A DNA stretch of 64,000 nt from Tenacibaculum sp. MAR_2010_89 (GCF_900105985.1 NZ_FNUB01000004.1:471501-535500), one strand, 5' to 3'; positions 52,516-63,074 are shown, counted from the stretch's first letter. The notes: generated from the letters alone by a model not told the origin. A program made the numbers and translations.

Positions 52516-52589
52516 GCCGATGTAGCTCAGCTGGCTAGAGCAGCTGATTTGTAATCAGCAGGTCGTGGGTTCGAGTCCCTCCATCGGCT
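52516..52589 (+). tRNA. tRNA-Thr, anticodon TGT
   Basis: A 74-base cloverleaf with acceptor stem GCCGATG/CATCGGC and discriminator T. The anticodon stem GCTGA/TCAGC encloses TTTGTAA, giving anticodon TGT. The D-arm has AGCTCAGCTGGCTAGAGC and the T-arm GGTTCGAGTCC. CCA is not encoded. Confidence 0.95.
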
Positions 52590-52597
52590 CAAAAAAT

Positions 52598-52631
52598 AAA
52601 AAGTGCTAACAAATTTGTTAGCACTTTTTTT
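52598..52631 (+). terminator. Terminator after tRNA-Thr
   Basis: A 32-base perfect palindrome: AAAAAGTGCTAACAAA (52598-52613) is followed directly by its reverse complement (52614-52629), then more Ts. The central bases would form the loop. Confidence 0.85.
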
Positions 52632-52683
52632 ATGCACTATTTTTTCTAAATTTGCTAACTATAAAACTACTTAAGAATTTCTA

Positions 52684-53298
52684 ATGAAAAACATTTTTGT
52701 TATTGGTATTGCTGGTGGAACTGGAAGTGGAAAAACAACCGTAGTAAATCAAATAATTAATGAACTTCCTGCGGATGAGGTTTGTGTAATTTCTCAAGAC
52801 TCATATTACTGTAAAACTGATAATCTTACTTACGAAGAAAGAACAAAAATAAACTTTGACCATCCTAGAGCTATTGACTTTGACTTATTAGTTGAACACC
52901 TAAAACAACTAAAAAATAAGCAAATTATTGAACAACCAATATATTCATTTGTTGCACACAATAGAACGAAAGACTCTATCAAAACACACCCTAGAAAGGT
53001 TATAATAGTAGAAGGTATATTAATTTTCAACAGTAAAGAATTACGTGATTTATGCGATATAAAAGTTTTTGTACATGCAGATGCAGACGAGAGACTTATA
53101 AGAAGAGTTCGTAGAGATATTAAAGAACGTGGTAGAGACATTGATGAAGTTTTAAGTAGATACCAACACACACTAAAACCAATGCATCAGCAGTTTATTG
53201 AACCAACTAAAAATTTCGCTGATATTATTATACCTGGTGGTGGCCACAATAAAGTAGCTATAGATATTGTTAGAACTGTAATAAACGATCGCCTATAA
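52684..53298 (+). CDS. udk: Uridine kinase
   Basis: A 204-residue P-loop kinase of usual length. Walker A is GIAGGTGSGKTT at 9-20. SQDSYY, INFDHPRAIDFD and YSFVAHNRT are substrate-binding motifs, and RRVRRDIKERGR is the lid. It phosphorylates uridine and cytidine. The septum-formation gene follows after 2 bases. Confidence 0.94.
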   Translation: MKNIFVIGIAGGTGSGKTTVVNQIINELPADEVCVISQDSYYCKTDNLTYEERTKINFDHPRAIDFDLLVEHLKQLKNKQIIEQPIYSFVAHNRTKDSIKTHPRKVIIVEGILIFNSKELRDLCDIKVFVHADADERLIRRVRRDIKERGRDIDEVLSRYQHTLKPMHQQFIEPTKNFADIIIPGGGHNKVAIDIVRTVINDRL

Positions 53299-53300
53299 CT

Positions 53301-53618
53301 ATGAATTTAAAATCACTAAAAAATAAATCTCCATTTAAAATTATAACGAATATTTATATTCTTATTTTGACTGTCTTTATAATATGGATGCTTTTTTTAG
53401 ATGAAAATTCGTACCTTACCCATAGAGAGTTTAATGAAGAGATTAAAGAGCTCGAAACATGGATTGACTATCACAAACAAAAAATTGCAATAGACAAAGA
53501 AACAATAGAAAAACTGAAAGATTCTTTAGAACTTGAGCGCTATGCACGTGAAAAATATCTTATGAAAAAAGAAAACGAAGATTTATATATTATTGAATTT
53601 GATACTATAAAAAAATAA
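53301..53618 (+). CDS. Septum formation initiator family protein (DivIC/FtsB-like)
   Basis: A 105-residue single-pass membrane protein. A short basic cytosolic N-terminus leads to the membrane segment (IYILILTVFIIWMLFL) and a coiled coil (EEIKELETWIDYHKQKIAI, KDSLELERYAREKYLMKKEN). ERYAREKYLM and the following ENEDLYIIE are the family signature. It should act in the divisome with FtsL/FtsQ homologues. Its stop overlaps the mutase small-subunit start by one base (TAATG). Confidence 0.9.
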   Translation: MNLKSLKNKSPFKIITNIYILILTVFIIWMLFLDENSYLTHREFNEEIKELETWIDYHKQKIAIDKETIEKLKDSLELERYAREKYLMKKENEDLYIIEFDTIKK

Positions 53619-54934
53619 TGGATAATTATTTATTTAACGAATTTCAAGAGGTAACGTCTCAAGCTTGGAAAACTAAGATACAGGTAGACTTAAAAGGCGC
53701 TGACTATAACGATACTTTATTATGGAAAACTAATGAAGGAATCACCGTAAAACCCTTTTACACTAAAGAAGATAGAACTCAACAAAACATACATCTTCCC
53801 AAAAAAGAGTTCAATATTTGCCAATCAATCACTGTAGAAGACGAAAAAAAAGCAAACTCTTTAGCTAATGATTACTTAAAAAGAGGAGCCAACAGTATTG
53901 AATTCATAGTAAATAATCATTTAGATTACAAAACTCTTCTAATTAATATAGACCTTCAAAACACTGTTTTATATTTCAGATTTAAACACTTAAATTCAAA
54001 GCTAATTTCAGACATATCAGAATTCATCAATTCTGACAATTGCTATTTCAATATTGATATTATTGGTAATTTAGCAAGCACTGGAAACTGGCACAAAAGT
54101 CAAAATGAAGACCATACAGAAATTGAGTCTATTATAAAAAACGCTACAAATTCAATTTGCGTAAATACTTCTATCTATCAAAATTCAGGAGCAACAATCA
54201 CTCAACAGCTTGCTTACACTTTAGCACATGCTAACGAATACCTTAATCACTTTGATAAAGAAGCTGCTCATAAAATTCATTTTAATTTTTCTATTGGAAG
54301 TAATTATTTTTTTGAAATCGCAAAAACAAGAGCTTTCAGAATACTATGGAACTCTCTTCTAAAAGAATACGATGTAAAAGAAACAACAGCACATATTTTT
54401 TCACAACCTAGCTTGCGAAATAAAACTTTATACGATTATAACGTAAACATGCTTCGAACTACTTCAGAATGCATGAGCGCTATACTAGGAGGAGCTGACA
54501 CTATTACTAATTTATCTTATGATAAACTATTCCACAAACCAAATGAATTTGGTGAACGAATATCAAGAAATCAATTATTAGTACTAAAAGAAGAATGCGA
54601 ATTAGAAAGCGCACAACATATTGCTAATGGAACTTATTACATAGAATCATTAACAAACCAATTAGCACAACAAGCATTAGACATCTTTAAACAAATAGAA
54701 AATGGTGGCGGATTTCTAAAACAATTACAAGAAGGAACTATTCAACGCAAAATAGCCGAATCTGCAATAAAAGAGCAAGAACAATTTGATAATGGTTTAT
54801 TAGTTTTATTAGGCACTAATAAAATTCAAAATGAAAAAGATAAAATGAAGAGCGATATTGAAATTGATCCTTTCTTAAAAAAGCGAAATAAAAAAAACAC
54901 TAATACAGCCTATAATCCAAAAAAGACTAGCTGA
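53618..54934 (+). CDS. Methylmalonyl-CoA mutase, small subunit
   Basis: A 438-residue mutase-like subunit with a degenerate TIM barrel: FQEVTSQAWKTKIQVDLKGADY at the start, NTSIYQNSGATITQQLAYTLAHANEYL, FNFSIGSNYFFEIAKTRAFRILW and ECMSAILGGADTITNLSYD. It has no B12-binding domain. It is shorter than many small subunits (about 600), as in other Bacteroidota. It forms a heterodimer with the catalytic subunit encoded 26 bases downstream. Confidence 0.9.
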   Translation: MDNYLFNEFQEVTSQAWKTKIQVDLKGADYNDTLLWKTNEGITVKPFYTKEDRTQQNIHLPKKEFNICQSITVEDEKKANSLANDYLKRGANSIEFIVNNHLDYKTLLINIDLQNTVLYFRFKHLNSKLISDISEFINSDNCYFNIDIIGNLASTGNWHKSQNEDHTEIESIIKNATNSICVNTSIYQNSGATITQQLAYTLAHANEYLNHFDKEAAHKIHFNFSIGSNYFFEIAKTRAFRILWNSLLKEYDVKETTAHIFSQPSLRNKTLYDYNVNMLRTTSECMSAILGGADTITNLSYDKLFHKPNEFGERISRNQLLVLKEECELESAQHIANGTYYIESLTNQLAQQALDIFKQIENGGGFLKQLQEGTIQRKIAESAIKEQEQFDNGLLVLLGTNKIQNEKDKMKSDIEIDPFLKKRNKKNTNTAYNPKKTS

Positions 54935-54960
54935 AAAACTAGAACAAGAACGTTTAGAAA

Positions 54961-57024
54961 ATGAGTAGAAAAGATATATCAAATATTAAAATAGCTCAAG
55001 ATAAAACTTCAGAAGTTAACAGTTACAAACATGAAAGTTTTGTTGCAGGAATAGCACCCAATCTTAGAGGACCGTATTCAACCATGTATGTTCGAAGACC
55101 CTGGACTATTCGTCAATATGCAGGTTTCTCAACAGCAGAAGAAAGTAATGCTTTTTATAGAAGAAATTTAGCAGCAGGCCAAAAAGGATTATCTGTTGCT
55201 TTTGACCTAGCAACACATCGTGGATATGATTCTGATCATGAACGTGTACAAGGTGATGTAGGAAAAGCTGGAGTGGCAATTGACTCAGTTGAAGACATGA
55301 AGGTGTTATTTAACCAAATACCTTTGGATAAAATGTCTGTTTCAATGACCATGAACGGAGCTGTTTTACCTATACTCGCATTCTATATTGTTGCTGCTGA
55401 AGAACAAGGTGTTGCTCCTGAATTATTATCTGGAACTATTCAAAATGACATATTAAAAGAGTTCATGGTGCGAAATACTTATATCTACCCACCTACTCCT
55501 TCTATGAAAATAATTGCTGATATATTTAAATATACCAGTGACAACATGCCTAAATTTAATTCAATTTCAATCTCAGGATACCACATGCAAGAAGCTGGTG
55601 CTACTCCTGATATTGAATTAGCTTATACATTAGCTGACGGATTAGAATACATAAAAAAAGGATTAGAGGCAGGTATGGACATTGACACTTTTGCCCCACG
55701 CCTTTCTTTTTTCTGGGCAATTGGAATGAATCATTTCATGGAAATAGCCAAAATGAGAGCTGGTAGAATGCTATGGGCTAAAATTGTAAAACAATTCAAC
55801 CCTAAAAATCCAAAATCATTAGCTTTAAGAACTCACTGCCAAACAAGTGGTTGGAGCTTAACAGAACAAGACCCATTTAACAATGTTGCCAGAACAACTA
55901 TTGAAGCAATGGCCGCAGCTTTTGGAGGTACACAAAGCTTACACACTAATGCACTAGATGAAGCTATTGCTTTACCAACTGATTTTTCTGCTAGGATTGC
56001 CAGAAACACTCAAATATACCTACAACAAGAAACCAATATTACAAAAACCGTTGATCCTTGGGCAGGAAGCTATCATGTAGAAAAACTTACCGAAGACATT
56101 GCTGATAAAGCATGGAAACTCATGCAAGAAGTTGAAGAACTTGGAGGCATGACCAAAGCAATTGAGAAAGGAATCCCTAAAATGCGTATTGAAGAAGCTG
56201 CTGCTAAAAAACAAGCAAAAATTGACAGCAATCAAGATGTAATCGTAGGAGTAAACAAATACCAACTAGAAGAGGAAGACCCTTTACACATATTAGAGGT
56301 CGACAACGAAGCAGTTAGACAATCACAAATAGAACGCTTAAATAGCTTAAAAGCTAACAGAAACGAAGAAGCTGTAAAAAAATCACTAGAAAACATAACT
56401 CAATGCTCTAAAGATGGACTTGGGAATCTATTAGACCTAGCCGTTAAAGCAGCAAGAAATAGAGCTACTTTGGGTGAAATATCTGATGCTATGGAAAGCG
56501 TTTTCGGACGTCATAAAGCAGTACATAAAACCATATCTGGCGTGTATAGTAAAGAAATAAAGGATGACAAATTATTTAAAAAAGCTATTGAATTAGCCGA
56601 TAATTTTTCTGAATTAGAAGGTCGTAGACCAAGAATTATGATAGCAAAATTAGGTCAAGATGGTCATGATCGTGGCGCAAAAGTTGTTGCTACAGGATAC
56701 GCTGACTTAGGTTTTGATGTAGATATAGGCCCACTATTTCAAACACCAATAGAAGCCACTAAACAAGCTATTGAAAATGATGTACATATTTTAGGAATTT
56801 CTTCATTAGCCGCTGGTCACAAAACACTAGTTCCACAAGTAATTGCAGAATTAAAAAAATACGGTCGTGAAGATATTATGGTTATTGTAGGCGGTGTAAT
56901 TCCCGCACAAGATTATGAGTTTTTATTTGAAGCTGGAGCCGTAGGTGTTTTTGGTCCTGGAACCAAAATTGCTCAAGCCGCTATAGATATGCTTACCATA
57001 CTTATTGACAGTATAGAAGAATAA
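54961..57024 (+). CDS. scpA: Methylmalonyl-CoA mutase, catalytic large subunit
   Basis: A 687-residue B12 enzyme. The barrel has the substrate region [45 protein letters not shown] and [13 protein letters not shown] [14 protein letters not shown]. The C-terminal B12-binding domain has the base-off motif DxHxxG as DGHDRG with His569, then [15 protein letters not shown] and VIVGGVIP. It interconverts succinyl-CoA and (R)-methylmalonyl-CoA, linking propionate to the TCA cycle. Followed by a hairpin. Confidence 0.95.
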   Translation: MSRKDISNIKIAQDKTSEVNSYKHESFVAGIAPNLRGPYSTMYVRRPWTIRQYAGFSTAEESNAFYRRNLAAGQKGLSVAFDLATHRGYDSDHERVQGDVGKAGVAIDSVEDMKVLFNQIPLDKMSVSMTMNGAVLPILAFYIVAAEEQGVAPELLSGTIQNDILKEFMVRNTYIYPPTPSMKIIADIFKYTSDNMPKFNSISISGYHMQEAGATPDIELAYTLADGLEYIKKGLEAGMDIDTFAPRLSFFWAIGMNHFMEIAKMRAGRMLWAKIVKQFNPKNPKSLALRTHCQTSGWSLTEQDPFNNVARTTIEAMAAAFGGTQSLHTNALDEAIALPTDFSARIARNTQIYLQQETNITKTVDPWAGSYHVEKLTEDIADKAWKLMQEVEELGGMTKAIEKGIPKMRIEEAAAKKQAKIDSNQDVIVGVNKYQLEEEDPLHILEVDNEAVRQSQIERLNSLKANRNEEAVKKSLENITQCSKDGLGNLLDLAVKAARNRATLGEISDAMESVFGRHKAVHKTISGVYSKEIKDDKLFKKAIELADNFSELEGRRPRIMIAKLGQDGHDRGAKVVATGYADLGFDVDIGPLFQTPIEATKQAIENDVHILGISSLAAGHKTLVPQVIAELKKYGREDIMVIVGGVIPAQDYEFLFEAGAVGVFGPGTKIAQAAIDMLTILIDSIEE

Positions 57025-57037
57025 AAAATACACCAAT

Positions 57038-57074
57038 AGCCCTATTTATTTAGCACTACATAATAAATAGGGCT
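57038..57074 (+). terminator. Hairpin after the mutase genes
   Basis: A perfect 13-bp stem AGCCCTATTTATT/AATAAATAGGGCT with an 11-base loop, 13 bases past the stop. The tail (GTTAGGTTTT) has only a short T-run. Confidence 0.6.
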
Positions 57075-57148
57075 GTTAGGTTTTATATCAGCATGCTACT
57101 TATTAAAATATTATTACTTATTTTTAAATGAGTATCTCTTCAATTTTA

Positions 57149-57181
57149 AAACGTCTTTTTTTTATCTCTAAACGTCTTTTT
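57149..57181. repeat. Direct repeat before the sterol-desaturase gene
   Basis: AAACGTCTTTTT occurs at 57149-57160 and again at 57170-57181, starts exactly 21 bases (two helix turns) apart, 51 bases before the downstream start codon. Possible operator half-sites. Confidence 0.4.
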
Positions 57182-57231
57182 CTCTAGGTTACTTTCACTA
57201 AAATTACATTAAAAATAAAATTGATTTTGTA

Positions 57232-58131
57232 ATGTATTCGAATTTCGTAACCTTGCTAGAAAAAATATCTTCAATCACAACACCTTTATTATTTATTGTA
57301 ATAATAATTGAACTAACATTTCTTTTTATTGGAAAAAGAATAAAACTAAAAAAAGAAAGTCTTGTTAGCTTTTTATCTCTAGTGATTGGAACAATACCCT
57401 ACTTACTCTTTTATGCTTCTTTAGAACTAAACATAATGATATGGTTTTATGAAAACATAAGCCTTTGGACACTTAGCAACCAATGGTATATATGGTTATT
57501 ATGTTTTTTATCCTATGATTTCCTATGGTGGGCAGTCCATTATGCTGGACATAAAGTCAGAATTCTTTGGTGTATACACGGAGTTCATCATACCCCAAAA
57601 GAAATGAATATGAGTGTTGCTATTAGAGGTTCTCTTTTTGATTTTTTTCAATACTTTCACATATTAGTATGGCTACCAATCATAGGTTTAAATCCATATA
57701 TGATATTAACTGTAGATGTTATATCTCGATTATACGGTGTTTTCACCCATATAAACGAAACGAAATTTAGAAAAACCCCACTACTAAATAAACTACTTAT
57801 TACTCCAATGTTACATAGGGTTCATCATTCAAGTAACTCCATTTACCTTGACACTAACTTTTCAAATGTTTTTTCAATATGGGATAGGCTATTCAACACC
57901 TATCAAGAAGAATTAGATACCATTAAACCAATTTACGGTATTACTGAAAGTGAGAGTAAATCAATCAATACAGAAAACGTTTTTAGCAGCCAATTTGGGC
58001 TTTTAAAAGATTTATTTCATGACATAAGATCCACTCCAAGTATAAAAAACAAAATAAAATTTTTATTTATGCCTCCCGACTGGAAACCATCATCTAGCGC
58101 TAGAAAAAACACATATCAACATCAAATATGA
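57232..58131 (+). CDS. Sterol desaturase / fatty acid hydroxylase family protein
   Basis: A 299-residue membrane di-iron enzyme. It has about four hydrophobic segments and the histidine clusters HYAGH (HxxxH), HGVHHT (HxxHH) and HRVHHS near the C-terminus. These bind the two irons. Relatives hydroxylate or desaturate lipids. Which lipid is used here is not shown; hydroxylation of a fatty or sphingolipid-like chain is possible in Bacteroidota. It is alone between hairpins. Confidence 0.88.
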   Translation: MYSNFVTLLEKISSITTPLLFIVIIIELTFLFIGKRIKLKKESLVSFLSLVIGTIPYLLFYASLELNIMIWFYENISLWTLSNQWYIWLLCFLSYDFLWWAVHYAGHKVRILWCIHGVHHTPKEMNMSVAIRGSLFDFFQYFHILVWLPIIGLNPYMILTVDVISRLYGVFTHINETKFRKTPLLNKLLITPMLHRVHHSSNSIYLDTNFSNVFSIWDRLFNTYQEELDTIKPIYGITESESKSINTENVFSSQFGLLKDLFHDIRSTPSIKNKIKFLFMPPDWKPSSSARKNTYQHQI

Positions 58132-58229
58132 TTTACTTTTAAATCAAGCTAACAATTAAAAATAAGCTATCTTTTTATATTTAATAAAAGTAAAAACAAA
58201 ATATATAGTATTTTATTACTCTTGTTTTC

Positions 58230-58237
58230 TAACTTTG
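58230..58237 (+). promoter_or_regulatory. Promoter -7 box for phosphatidylserine decarboxylase
   Basis: TAACTTTG fits TAnnTTTG, 64 bases before the start codon. No clear -33 element. Confidence 0.45.
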
Positions 58238-58301
58238 TGTTTTAACAATTTCGGCAAATGTCTTTTTCAAAGTCAAATACCGTTTTAATAATTTTCTTCA
58301 A

Positions 58302-59180
58302 ATGAAAATTCAATTTATTGATAGAAAAACAGGTGAAACGCATACTGAAACTCCACCTGGCGAAGGTTTTTTAAAACTATTATACAATAATCCTTTTGGT
58401 AAAATTGCTCTACTACCTTTAGCAAAACGAAAGTTTTTATCTTCTTGGTACGGGAAACTCATGAGTAAACCAAACTCTATCAACAAAATAAAAGGCTTTG
58501 TAAAAGAGTTAAACATAAACATGGACGAAGCAGAAAAATCTATAGAAGACTACACCTCTTTTAATGATTTTTTCTACAGAAAACTTAAAAAAAGCGCCAG
58601 ACCTATCGAAAGTGATTTTATATCTCCTGGAGATGGTAAAATGTTAGCATTTGAAAATATTTCTGACGTACATAACTTTTTTATTAAAGGTAGAAAATTT
58701 ACTTTAGAAGAATTTCTAGGAGATAAGACACTCGCTAAAGAATATAAAAACTCTTCCTTAATTATTTTACGACTAGCTCCAAATGATTATCACAGGTATC
58801 ATTTCCCTTATGAAGGAACTCCTTCTAAAATGACAAAAATAAAAGGTGACTACTTTTCTGTTTCTCCTTATGCTTTAGCTTCAAATTTCACGAAAGTTTT
58901 TTGTGAAAATAAACGAGAGTACTGTATTCTTAAAACTAAAGAAAAAGGAAATATAGTAGTAGCTCCAGTTGGTGCAACTATGGTTGGAAGTATTATAGAT
59001 ACTTACAAACCTAACACGCAAATACAAAAAGGAGAAGAAATGGGATACTTTGCTTTTGGAGGTTCTACCATCGTTTTATTAGTTGATAAAAACAAACTAA
59101 AAATAGATAATGACATTATAAATAACACTAAAAATCATATAGAAACATTTGTTAAAATGGGAGAAAAAATAGGCAAATAA
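58302..59180 (+). CDS. psd: Phosphatidylserine decarboxylase proenzyme
   Basis: A 292-residue protein of the Psd type II-like length. The conserved His motif is APNDYHRYHFPYEG. The self-cleavage site is FAFGGSTIVLL, where cutting between Gly and Ser makes the pyruvoyl group on the small subunit. SPGDGKM, ISPGDG-like at about 108-114, and VGATMVGSI also match. It makes phosphatidylethanolamine, a main membrane lipid. It has its own promoter-like box. Confidence 0.93.
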   Translation: MKIQFIDRKTGETHTETPPGEGFLKLLYNNPFGKIALLPLAKRKFLSSWYGKLMSKPNSINKIKGFVKELNINMDEAEKSIEDYTSFNDFFYRKLKKSARPIESDFISPGDGKMLAFENISDVHNFFIKGRKFTLEEFLGDKTLAKEYKNSSLIILRLAPNDYHRYHFPYEGTPSKMTKIKGDYFSVSPYALASNFTKVFCENKREYCILKTKEKGNIVVAPVGATMVGSIIDTYKPNTQIQKGEEMGYFAFGGSTIVLLVDKNKLKIDNDIINNTKNHIETFVKMGEKIGK

Positions 59181-59253
59181 CTCATCAAAAACTTTAACAA
59201 AACTTCTCTCTTAAAAATGATTCAAATCATAATGTTGTTCAATCATTAATACG

Positions 59254-59261
59254 TAAATTTG
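59254..59261 (+). promoter_or_regulatory. Promoter -7 box for the ResB-CcsA gene
   Basis: TAAATTTG fits TAnnTTTG, 28 bases before the start codon. GTTG 16 bases upstream is a poor -33 candidate. Confidence 0.5.
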
Positions 59262-59289
59262 CTAAGTTTTACACTTATCAGATTTACAG

Positions 59290-62200
59290 ATGAAGAAAAT
59301 CTTAAATATCCTCTATTCTACACGTTTAACAGCTGTGTTATTTCTCGTATTTGCCGTAGCAATGGCAGTTGCTACTTTTGTTGAAAATGATTTTGGAACG
59401 CAAACATCGAAAGCACTTATATATAACACTTGGTGGTTCGAAGTTATCATGATCTTTTTTGCTATTAACTTTTTTGGAAACATCTTTAGATATCGTCTAT
59501 ATAAAAAGGAAAAATGGTCTGTTTTATTATTTCATGTTGCCTTTTTATTTATTATAATCGGTGCTGGTATTACTCGTTATATTAGTTATGAGGGAATTAT
59601 GATTATTGATGAAGGTGAGTCTACCGATACATTCTACTCTGAAACAAATTATTTAAATGTAGTTGTTGATAATAATGAGTTTCAAAAAACAACAGCAAAT
59701 AAATTATTACTTTCTGCTTGGGGTAAAAACTCAGCAAGTTTTACAGAAACTTTTCAACCTAAAAAAGCTGGAAAAGAACATAAAATAGAACTTAATTTGG
59801 TTAATTACATACCTTGGTCTGAAAGTAAATTAGTTTTAGATAAAAATGGAACCGAACACTTATTTTTTGTAGAAAGCTCAAGTGGTAGCAGACATGAGCA
59901 TTATATAAAGAGAGGTACTATACAAAACATACATAATATTTTAGTAGGTTTTGAAGCTCCAAACAACAACGCTTCTATTAACTTTTTTTATGAAGATAAC
60001 AATTTAAAACTAACATCAAAAAACGATGGTGACTGGTTAAGAATGGCTGATCAGAAACGTGGTAAAATAGTAAAAGATAGTACTCAAAATTTTCAACTAC
60101 TAACATTGCATACAATTAATGGAATGCAGTTCGTAGTTCCAAAATCTCCAGAAAAAGGAGAAATGAAAACTGTTAGTGGGAAAAAAGATCCGAAAAAATA
60201 TGACACAGTTATTTTTGATGTATCGGTTAATGGAGAAACAAAAAGAGTGAATTTTTATGGTGGTCAATACAATGTCGACAATCAAGAAAACTTTAGTATC
60301 GGTGGTTTAAATTTTAGAGCATGGTATGGTGCAAAACAATTACAAACCCCTTTTAAAGTTAAATTAAACGACTTTCAACTAGAAAAATATCCAGGATCAG
60401 AAAGTGCAGCTGCCTATGGTAGTGAGATAACTGTTATTACGCCAAAAGAAACTTTTGATTTTAGAATTTTTATGAATCATATTTTAGATTATAAAGGGTA
60501 TAAACTTTTTCAATCAAGTTATAAAATAGAAGAAGATAAAGAACAAACTCATTTATCTGTAAATCATGATTTTTGGGGAACTTGGGTTTCTTATATCGGA
60601 TACTTTTTATTGTTTTTTGGTTTAATTGCTTCCTTATTTTCAAAGAATACTCGTTTTGATTATTTAAAGAACTCTTTAAAAAAGGTTCAAAAGAAAAAAC
60701 TTACAATGTTTATTGTATTTGTTTTCCTTTTAACAAATACAATAAACGCTCAGCAACACAGTCAACATAAAAAACTTTCTAATCAACAAATAGATAGTAT
60801 TTTATCTGCAAACAAAGTTGATAAAAAACATGCTAAATCTTTCAGTAAATTAGTTATACAGGATGCTGGAGGAAGAATGAAACCTGCACATACTTTTGCT
60901 TCTGAATTGATTAGAAAAGTAGCACAAACTGAAAGCTTTAAAGGCATGACACCAAGTCAAGTTTTATTATCTATTGCTGAAAGCCCAAGGTTTTGGTTTG
61001 AAGTACCTGTAATTTATTTAGCTAAATCTGCTAATAAAGATATTCGTGAAGTTTTAGGTTTACCAGAAGATGCTAAATATGCAAGATTATCAGATTTTGT
61101 TACAGCAACTGGAGAATATAAAATTAAAGCAGCTGTAGAAGAATCTCAAAAAACAAAAATTAAAAATAAATTCCAAACAGATTTAATCAAAATTGATAGA
61201 AGGGTTGGATTACTGTATAGTGCAATTGGTGGTGGAATTTTAAAAATCTATCCAATTCCTGGTGATGAAAACAATAAATGGGTTTCTCAACCAGAAACAT
61301 TACATGCCGGTTTTAAAGGAACAGATTCAGTTTTTGTACGTCAATCTTTGCCTGTTTATTTAAAACTCCTACAAGCTTCAAAAAAATCTGGAAACTACAC
61401 AGAAACCAATAAAATTTTAGACGGAATTAAAAAGTTTCAAAAAAAATATGGAGCAGAAGTTATTCCTTCAGAAGACAAAGTAGATTTAGAGATTATTTAT
61501 AATAATATTAATATTTTTCAAAAGCTATCAAGATACTATGCTCTTGTTGGTCTTTTACTAGTTTTATTTGTGATTTTACAAATCTTCTATAATAAATCAA
61601 AAGTTTTAAATTATACAATAAAAGGATTCATTGGTTTAGCAATTTTACTATTTATTTTTCATGTTGTTGGTTTAGGTATGCGTTGGTACATAAGCGGGAA
61701 TGCACCTTGGAGTAACGCATATGAAAGCTTAATATTTGTTGCTTTTGCTACCATGTTATTTGGCTTATTGTTGGGTAAGAAATCTGCATTAACTATTGGA
61801 GCTAGTACATTTTTAGTTTCTGTTATTTTAATGTTTGCTGGTCAAAACTGGATAGATCCAGAAATTGCTAATTTACAACCAGTATTAAATTCTTGGTGGT
61901 TATTGGTTCATACTTCTATAATTGTTTCAGCTTATGGTCCATTTGGACTAGGAATGATTTTAGGTATTGTTACTTTATTCTTAATGGTATTTACTAACAA
62001 AAAGAATAAAAAGAAAATGGATTTACACATAAAAGAGTTAACCATTATTAATGAAATGGCTATAACTGTTGGTCTTATATTATTTACTGTTGGAAATTTC
62101 CTAGGCGGTATGTGGGCAAATGAAAGTTGGGGACGTTATTGGGGCTGGGACCCAAAAGAAACTTGGGCTTTAATATCTATTATGGTATATGCTTTTGTAT

Positions 62201-62439
62201 TACATATGCGTTTAATACCTGGTTTACGTGGAAGATTTACCTTTAATTTATGGTCTGTTATTGCATTTTACTCAGTTATGATGACCTATATGGGTGTGAA
62301 TTTCTATCTTTCTGGACTACACTCATATGCTAGTGGAGATAAGGTAATTACACCAACATCAGTATATTTATCTATAGCTTTTGTTTCTTTATTAGGAGTT
62401 ATTGCATGGTTTAAAAATCAAAAATTTTACAAGAAGTAA
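59290..62439 (+). CDS. ccsA: Cytochrome c biogenesis protein, ResB-CcsA fusion
   Basis: A 1049-residue membrane protein joining both parts of the system II heme lyase. The N-terminal ResB-like half has membrane segments (STRLTAVLFLVFAVAMAVATF, VLLFHVAFLFIIIGAGITRYI) and a large periplasmic domain. The C-terminal CcsA half starts at about residue 750. It has the tryptophan-rich WWD heme-binding motif WGRYWGWDPKETWALI and conserved His residues (LVHTSIIVSAYG, LHMRLIPGL). It carries heme out and attaches it to CxxCH of apocytochromes c. Such fusions are usual in this phylum. Confidence 0.93.
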   Translation: MKKILNILYSTRLTAVLFLVFAVAMAVATFVENDFGTQTSKALIYNTWWFEVIMIFFAINFFGNIFRYRLYKKEKWSVLLFHVAFLFIIIGAGITRYISYEGIMIIDEGESTDTFYSETNYLNVVVDNNEFQKTTANKLLLSAWGKNSASFTETFQPKKAGKEHKIELNLVNYIPWSESKLVLDKNGTEHLFFVESSSGSRHEHYIKRGTIQNIHNILVGFEAPNNNASINFFYEDNNLKLTSKNDGDWLRMADQKRGKIVKDSTQNFQLLTLHTINGMQFVVPKSPEKGEMKTVSGKKDPKKYDTVIFDVSVNGETKRVNFYGGQYNVDNQENFSIGGLNFRAWYGAKQLQTPFKVKLNDFQLEKYPGSESAAAYGSEITVITPKETFDFRIFMNHILDYKGYKLFQSSYKIEEDKEQTHLSVNHDFWGTWVSYIGYFLLFFGLIASLFSKNTRFDYLKNSLKKVQKKKLTMFIVFVFLLTNTINAQQHSQHKKLSNQQIDSILSANKVDKKHAKSFSKLVIQDAGGRMKPAHTFASELIRKVAQTESFKGMTPSQVLLSIAESPRFWFEVPVIYLAKSANKDIREVLGLPEDAKYARLSDFVTATGEYKIKAAVEESQKTKIKNKFQTDLIKIDRRVGLLYSAIGGGILKIYPIPGDENNKWVSQPETLHAGFKGTDSVFVRQSLPVYLKLLQASKKSGNYTETNKILDGIKKFQKKYGAEVIPSEDKVDLEIIYNNINIFQKLSRYYALVGLLLVLFVILQIFYNKSKVLNYTIKGFIGLAILLFIFHVVGLGMRWYISGNAPWSNAYESLIFVAFATMLFGLLLGKKSALTIGASTFLVSVILMFAGQNWIDPEIANLQPVLNSWWLLVHTSIIVSAYGPFGLGMILGIVTLFLMVFTNKKNKKKMDLHIKELTIINEMAITVGLILFTVGNFLGGMWANESWGRYWGWDPKETWALISIMVYAFVLHMRLIPGLRGRFTFNLWSVIAFYSVMMTYMGVNFYLSGLHSYASGDKVITPTSVYLSIAFVSLLGVIAWFKNQKFYKK

Positions 62440-62497
62440 AAACATTTTCATAAAAAATGTACTTTTGCTCATCATTAAAAAAGAATTATATTCAATT

Positions 62498-63013
62498 ATG
62501 TTTAATAAAAATATCAAATTAGTTTTAGCTGCTTTAATAACAATATGGTCTGTATATGAGTTTACTCAAGGACATATTATGAATGGAATTTCTATACTAC
62601 TATTAGCGGGTATTTTTATTTTATTCTATTTTAAAAACGAATTTATTTTATTAGCTTTTTTACAATTACGTAAACAAAATTTTGAAGGCGCTAAAAAGTG
62701 GTTAACTTATATTAAAAACCCTTCATCTGCATTAATTCAAAAGCAGGAAGGATATTATAACTATCTTCACGGTATTATGCTTTCTCAAACTAATATTACA
62801 CAAGCTGAGAAATTCTTAAAAAAAGCCGTTAAATTAGGTTTAGCTATGGATCATGACTTAGCTATGGCTAAATTGCAATTAGCAGGAATAGCAATGACTA
62901 AAAGACGCAAACGTGAAGCTACGAATTTGATGGCTGAAGCGAAAAAATTAGACAAACATGGAATGTTAAAAGAACAAATGCAAATGATGAAACAGCAGAT
63001 GAAAAAAATCTAG
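62498..63013 (+). CDS. Small membrane protein with TPR-like helices
   Basis: A 171-residue protein from the ATG at 62498. The open frame reaches back into ccsA, but those 32 residues are frame overlap. Two adjacent membrane segments come first (IKLVLAALITIWSVYEFT, IMNGISILLLAGIFILFYF). Then come repeat helices like TPRs (QNFEGAKKWLTYIKN, QEGYYNYLHGIMLSQTNI, QAEKFLKKAVKLGL, AKLQLAGIAMTKRRKREA). It ends in a Met/Lys-rich helix. The N-terminus resembles DUF2892-type inner membrane proteins. Function unknown. Confidence 0.75.
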   Translation: MFNKNIKLVLAALITIWSVYEFTQGHIMNGISILLLAGIFILFYFKNEFILLAFLQLRKQNFEGAKKWLTYIKNPSSALIQKQEGYYNYLHGIMLSQTNITQAEKFLKKAVKLGLAMDHDLAMAKLQLAGIAMTKRRKREATNLMAEAKKLDKHGMLKEQMQMMKQQMKKI

Positions 63014-63074
63014 TGATTGATCATTCCCTTTATTAAGTCTAAATTCCCCTCAAAAAGTATTAAATATTAATTTG

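Noticed and set aside
53618..54934. Truncated methylmalonyl-CoA mutase small subunit
   Set aside because: Although shorter than many homologues, the start and end look natural, the frame is intact and the lack of a B12 domain is normal for this subunit in the phylum.
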